From: Dreissena polymorpha
Lineage: Eukaryota; Mollusca; Bivalvia; Myida; Dreissenidae
Reading direction: 5' to 3'
Length of the DNA: 64,000 nt
Assembly (NCBI RefSeq): GCF_020536995.1
Contig: NC_068355.1
Location: 71,094,547-71,158,546 of the forward strand
The notes beneath the pieces are model-generated. The model made no database searches. It had not been told where the DNA came from and worked only from the letters and a program-made list of their open reading frames with translations. This document shows positions 58,695 to 64,000 of this stretch, one piece after another; the first letter of the stretch is position 1; the number at the start of each line of letters is the position of its first letter. Made by a program: the position numbers and the translations under genes.

Positions 58695-59000
58695 TCTCTA
58701 TCTTAAATAAATACGAATTTAGTGCAAAAAGCAAACTGAAACTCTTCGACATCCTTGTTGCATAAGTGTTCAACTACTCATCCGAAATATGGGGCACAGT
58801 AAGAATAAACGATAAAGAAAATGTAACTGCGTTTATCAGTCAACTAATCTCAGCACTCTCTACGCTGAATTAGGGCGAATTCGATTCAGGGAAATACATA
58901 AATAAATATCGTCAAGTACTGGTTTAAACTGCTATCGTCAAACGGAAACACAGACGAAAAACAATTTTAAAACCACACTTTTGCAGATGGCCAACAATTA
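58695..59000 (+). mobile_element. LINE relic, reverse-transcriptase end
   Basis: Short matches in several frames: SKLKLFDILVA, VFNYSSEIWGT and IVKYWFKLLSSNGNTD, in the order seen at the end of LINE reverse transcriptases. Heavily decayed. Confidence 0.55.
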
Positions 59001-62000
59001 ATATATTTGCAAGATTTATGCCCAGAAAATGTAAAATTGACATGATACTGTAAGTGTTGCAAAATATATTTACGATGCAAATAACTTAAGACAGCATCTC
59101 GATTTGTAATTTCTATATTTAACCGGTAATTATAGAGTTATCGTGATGTCAACTGTATAAAGTTGTAAAATTAACCCTATGCCTTCTCATCGCTTTCGCA
59201 TAAGTAATGACGATACAATCCAAAGATGATCTTACAATAATTTAAGTTATTATTTGTTATTTGTTAGTTTTTTATTTTAGTCTGGTGTTACAAATAAATG
59301 AAGCCAAATATAGGATCACATTTAACAGCATGTATGTTGCTATCGATGGTTTAATTATATGAAGTGTGTTGATCTTGAGATACCATTATAAGTAAATATT
59401 CATAAATAGTAGGATACAAATCTGTAAAGACACATGCATGTAAGAATGTATGATATATATTTCTAGGCGCGGATGCGGGTTGAGTGTGTTTGATGAACGG
59501 TTGCACCCAGCATACTATTTTTCGAAATACGATTATTAACCGTAGTTGTTCTAGCGAACAAATAATAAAGCGCTGAAGACACTGAAGTTGTTCGCTATTG
59601 CATAATCTTAGACGCAACTCATTTTTCAAAATAAGATTAATGCTTTTTTTATCGCAAGTTTGAAATTAACACAGCCCATTTAAATTAATAAAGAGTGTGT
59701 CTTAGCGCACAGGTCGAGATGTGTGTGCACTGTTTATCATCCTATTTATATCATAGAGATAACTTAGACGAACTTATAACAGCAAGTTCTTTTAAGACGT
59801 TCTGAAAGCATAGAAAATATGATGAAAATGGAAAAAAGAGAACCATTTAATATAAAATAAAATTTGCATTATCCATCATATTACATGAACATTGTTGGAA
59901 TATTGAATACCTATAACACTAAGAATATAATATCCTGATGGAAACTCACTTTACACAACTTTTTTGACACCATATTCAAATTCAAAATGTACAATAATAC
60001 CTTAAATACCTTTACATAACGCCAGCAGACACGAATTAATACAGTCGAATATTACATAGGCTGATTCAAGAGAAATCCTCTCAACTGTGTCTACATCACT
60101 GTATCTGTGCAAAGCGATGATGATGTTACACTGTTCAGTGTAAGGAATTCCGGACTACTCTCTACAGGTTCAAACGACTTATAGACATAAATTGTGGCCC
60201 AGTTGCACTTACGCGATAAATCCATCTCGCAGAATTTAAGTGTCTGTAATCGGTCACTAAATCGTCAGGGAAAGACATAAGTGACTTAGTGACTATCGAT
60301 AACCACAGTGTTGCTTTCAATATTAGAAAACAAACACGACCAAAATAGTACAGGGTCACGATAAGTGGGAAATCGTTTAATTATCTTCCTTTACCAAAAA
60401 TGTTTTCCGTACTCGGTCAGCAAGTCTGGAAATCGTTCTTGAACGCCTAAAAAGGCTGAACTAATTTGCCAGTTAGCTATACGTGCTATTTTGAATTGGA
60501 TTTTATATCGAAAAGCATCGGCTCAAATGTGCCATTTACAATACGCACTGAGATATTATAAGAACCGCGTCATGCTAAACAGATTTTATGCCATATTTAC
60601 CCATCTATATTCCACCTAGCCTATGCATATTACAGTCTGTTCAGGAGGTACATAATGAGAACATAAAAGCTTGAGTGATTTTATAGCGGACATCATCGCC
60701 TCTGAGCAGACTGTGCAAATGCGCACGCTGGGCTTGAGCTACGATGCCTGGAACGCCACAGGACCCGTTTTCGCATGACGCGGCTATTAAAGTGTGATTT
60801 GATAGTGTCGAAAAAATACTGCGTGTTAATCAAATATTCATATACGATCTAGTTCGATGGTGAAGAAGAAAGCTGCGTGTTAATTAAATATTAGCATACG
60901 ATATATTTCGATGGATAAGAAATAAACTCATGCGGTGAATATGCAACACTGTGAAATAAAAACACAATACTAGTAGTTAAAAGTTTGTTTTCGATTTAAT
61001 TATTTAGAAACTTAAATTTCAAAAACTGTATTTCAAAGTCATTATTCACGCCTTTAGGATATTTATTGTTATATTAAGTAGTTTTTTTTTTATATTAGGT
61101 GTTAGCGATTATAAAGCATTTAAGTCGTTGTCTATAAAATACCTGTAGTTGTTGGTGAACTCATGTTCAACGTTTCATAAATTGAGAACTGTGAATACAA
61201 ACAAACTGTACCTTAAATTATTGCGTTTTTACCAGTGCAATTTAGAATACAGGAGAAATCGCCACTACCTGTTGAAAACAAAAGAACGTGTCCCATCCGA
61301 TTTAACCCCAGTGTACTAGCCAGCACTTTCAACGAGGTTTCGCAACAGACGCGTGATAGTTTATTTGACTCTTCATATCCCTTGTTGATCAGCAGTACTT
61401 TTATTTTCCCTTATTTATTTATAGCCTCATGTTTCGAATGGCGCAAAATACCACGTATTTAAGACGCAGCAAATAATTGACTATTTTAATCATTCATAAA
61501 CATTATAAACGCGACTTGTATAATTAAAAAATGTTTAACGGTGTTTTCTATATACGCTCCGCGTTTTAAAAATAGTCCATTTGACACGATATTCACAGTT
61601 TGTGTCAATTTGTGGTTGAATATAGTGGAAGAACTGAAACCTCTGACATAAATGGCGAACTCTTTCTCGTTGTGGATGTGGCAGTTATCAAGTTTTGGGT
61701 CATCAGTAAATCTGGCTTAAAAAATGTGATATCAACCTTAGTTGTTCGCAAGCGAACAACTAAAATCGATATTCAAGTACAGAAGCCGTACTTATGCAAG
61801 TGACAATTTTATATATTACAGAAGTGAATTGCTCAATGTATGTATGTGTACTTCTTCTGCATTCATTTCATTGATGCTGTATTTGTGTGCCAATGTGGAT
61901 GGCTTTATCTGAGTAATTTAACTCATAATTATGTCTGGTTCCGTATGATTGATACAAAACACGTATTGGTCTGCCCATAATGGTTACTGATCCACATTTG

Positions 62001-62089
62001 TAATCATTTAGTAATTTTTTCCCGTGTTTAACCCTTCATAATTTACAGATTTAAATACATGCAGATGATTATTCATACACGAAGCTATA
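59001..62089. other. Intergenic AT-rich DNA with short repeat pieces
   Basis: 60170-60310 resembles a MITE end ('tggcccagttgcacttacg'). 60660-60785 is a GC-richer interspersed piece ('agcagactgtgcaaatgcgc'). 61739-61764 is a perfect 12-bp-arm hairpin (ttagttgttcgc). No gene was found. Confidence 0.35.
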
Positions 62090-62099
62090 GACCGTTCCA

Positions 62100-62220
62100 T
62101 AATCGATAAATTGACCGCCGCCATATTGTCAGTCACGTGACTGTCCGCCATTACACTGCTACTAACTTGTGCGAGTCTGCGATTCCAAAAGCCAAAGACG
62201 AAGAGAATACCCGCTTCACC
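62100..62220 (+). promoter_or_regulatory. GC-rich promoter-like patch
   Basis: Within about 60 bp: GCCGCCATATTG (YY1-like), CACGTGAC (E-box) and CCGCCAT again, in otherwise AT-rich DNA. Orientation is unknown and no associated gene is proven. Confidence 0.25.
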
Positions 62221-64000
62221 GTTGTCGGATAAATAAATTACTTAATTAATTAATGTGAGGCGATTATCACATTTTTGTTGTTTAAATGATTGTTTGAAGT
62301 TGAGATTGATTGTTACAAATAAAATGTTTAAAATGCTTTCGTGTATTTGTTTTTGTTTATCTGTAATCAAGTGGTAATCATCGGCGAAAATTTTCTGGTT
62401 CAGTCGCTCATACTATGTCTTTGATTAGACTTGTTACTTTTAACGTTTCACAAACAATTCACGCATGTATTGTTGTGTTGATTTTAATAGCCGCAACATC
62501 AAACAGATTATATTTTAATTAATACTTATAAAAGATTCTCGCGCAATTAATTACCGCTAATTGTTTGTAATTTATCTCATTTGGTAAAAATCTACATTCC
62601 AAAATAATTACATATTATATTAAGTATGATATTATTGATACGCCTTCCATTATTTTTCTTGTTCTAACTGATTTTCAGAGATAAAAAATTGTGGTGTGGA
62701 TTTATATTATTTTTTTTAGAAGGAATTTTGTCACGTTAAAAAACGAGCTTTTTATCATGAGAGAGTGATATTGATCTTGACGACCTTTTATGTGATTATT
62801 CGGAAGATGAAGAGAATGCGATCTATGTGATATATCTATATTTTCATCTTTGAATCATTTAACAGCTATAAAGCTAAAAATACTAAAAATTGTATTTTAT
62901 AGGTCTTTGAAGTAACGCAAAAACATATGGATAACGACACCAAATGTTTAGTCAATTAATCCACACAAAAAAACTCCGATAAAAAACACCTAAATAATAT
63001 GTCAAAAAAATATTATTAAGCGCCAAACGAATTTATTAATACATTTATTTGCAACTTTAAAAACGCGGCATAAGCATCAAATTAAAGATTATCTGAAGAC
63101 TGAAAGGCCGACAATTTGACACAATAAAGAGCTCTATGCATAAGCCGTAATATTTTTTTTTGCAGAAAAGCTTCAATAAATTACAATAGTAATACATCTA
63201 ATTATAAAAATATAATTATCAATGGCATGAGGACGCTAGTGTGATAAATAAATGAGTGTTAGAAAGTGTAAGGAGTGCTTTGAAAATAAACATACTACAA
63301 AGCCATATTAAAAGCAAAGGACATGCCAGTATTTACATGTAATTTTAATTTGATGGGTTTTGTACAAAGAATGACGCTATTGAGGAATATTAACATACAA
63401 CTGAAAAAACACAACTTCATATGATGCAAATTGAACTGTGTACTCATGTATATTGAAAACTCGTTATTAGTGAGTATGAGTGACACATATCTAACATTTT
63501 AACACACATATATTTATATACATATATATTTTTTTAAATATTTTTTACCTCTGTTTGGTGTCAAATGTAATTTATTGTTTTATGATATCGTTCGTGCATT
63601 GCCGTAACATCAAATCTTCATACGGAATGACGTAGTTTTAATTAACCGATACCCGCTAAATACGTTAAATGTTTTATTTTTATATATTTTTTTAAATACT
63701 TTATTTTTTCATAAATTAAACGGGCTAGTATCTTTACGTTGTACAATTTCTGATATTCTATATTGGACATAACTTTTAATTTGTAAAATATGTAACATAT
63801 CTTATTTACGCAACTGTTAAGTATGTCGGAGGTAAATTATCTTACCAAATGACTGCTTAATACTACAAGGAAGATGAGACATGGTGGCATCATCAATTGT
63901 GTTTAATGACCAGATTGTCATCTGCCACCGAGTGTGGTTTATGACACCATGTGGTTAGTTAAGTCTGGACAATATCTGATCAAAACGAGATAATCGGATT
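62221..64000. other. AT-rich DNA to the window end
   Basis: A short acidic coding-like stretch at 62763-62850 (SDIDLDDLLCDYSEDEEN) is the only item of note. Nothing else could be supported. Confidence 0.35.

Overview
The window looks like AT-rich, intron-rich animal nuclear DNA, most probably from a bivalve mollusc. The reasons are one metazoan-type AMT ammonium transporter gene split into 11 coding exons by up to 6.7 kb of intron, and a set of interspersed repeats typical of bivalves: a pearl/Biv160-like element with ~150-bp tandem units and a (GGAC)n tract, palindromic MITEs, tRNA-derived SINEs, RTE-, jockey/CR1- and Penelope-type retroelements, and ISL2EU DNA transposons. Several repeat families look like ones I remember from dreissenid mussels, but that is memory and was not searched.

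Layout. 0.4-2.7 kb: a palindromic MITE, a pearl-like element and a decayed TIR element with a tRNA-like core. 4.2-9.0 kb: hairpin MITEs, a 5' LINE fragment joining an L1-type ORF1 domain to an endonuclease, and a ~640-bp duplicated block. 9.8-16.6 kb: two head-to-tail ISL2EU transposons. The first keeps the YqaJ-nuclease gene and has lost the transposase; the second keeps the THAP/DDE transposase region and has lost most of YqaJ. 16.6-27.7 kb: mostly anonymous AT-rich DNA with MITEs, a (TA)n tract, a LINE relic and one unidentified exon-like ORF on the minus strand.

27.77-49.35 kb (+ strand): the AMT gene, 532 codons. All 11 exons join in consistent phase at GT/AG sites, and the twin histidines, phenylalanine gate and C-terminal HGE motif are present. 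Its introns hold a pogo-like MITE, a TTAA-flanked MITE nested in a palindromic MITE, a TIR element with a tRNA-like core, a jockey/CR1-like LINE relic and a Penelope-like element that ends about 50 bp before exon 5.

49.6-64 kb: no recognised host gene. It contains a 3.1-kb RTE-type LINE with a 13-bp target-site duplication, MITEs, a LINE relic and a short GC-rich promoter-like patch near 62.1 kb.

The only confident host gene is the ammonium transporter. The most unusual observation is in the ISL2EU elements: between the two convergent genes lie inverted copies of pieces of each gene's own coding sequence (about 96 nt for the transposase, 42 nt for the YqaJ catalytic core), placed so that they would fall in the respective 3' UTRs and could fold back on the mRNA.
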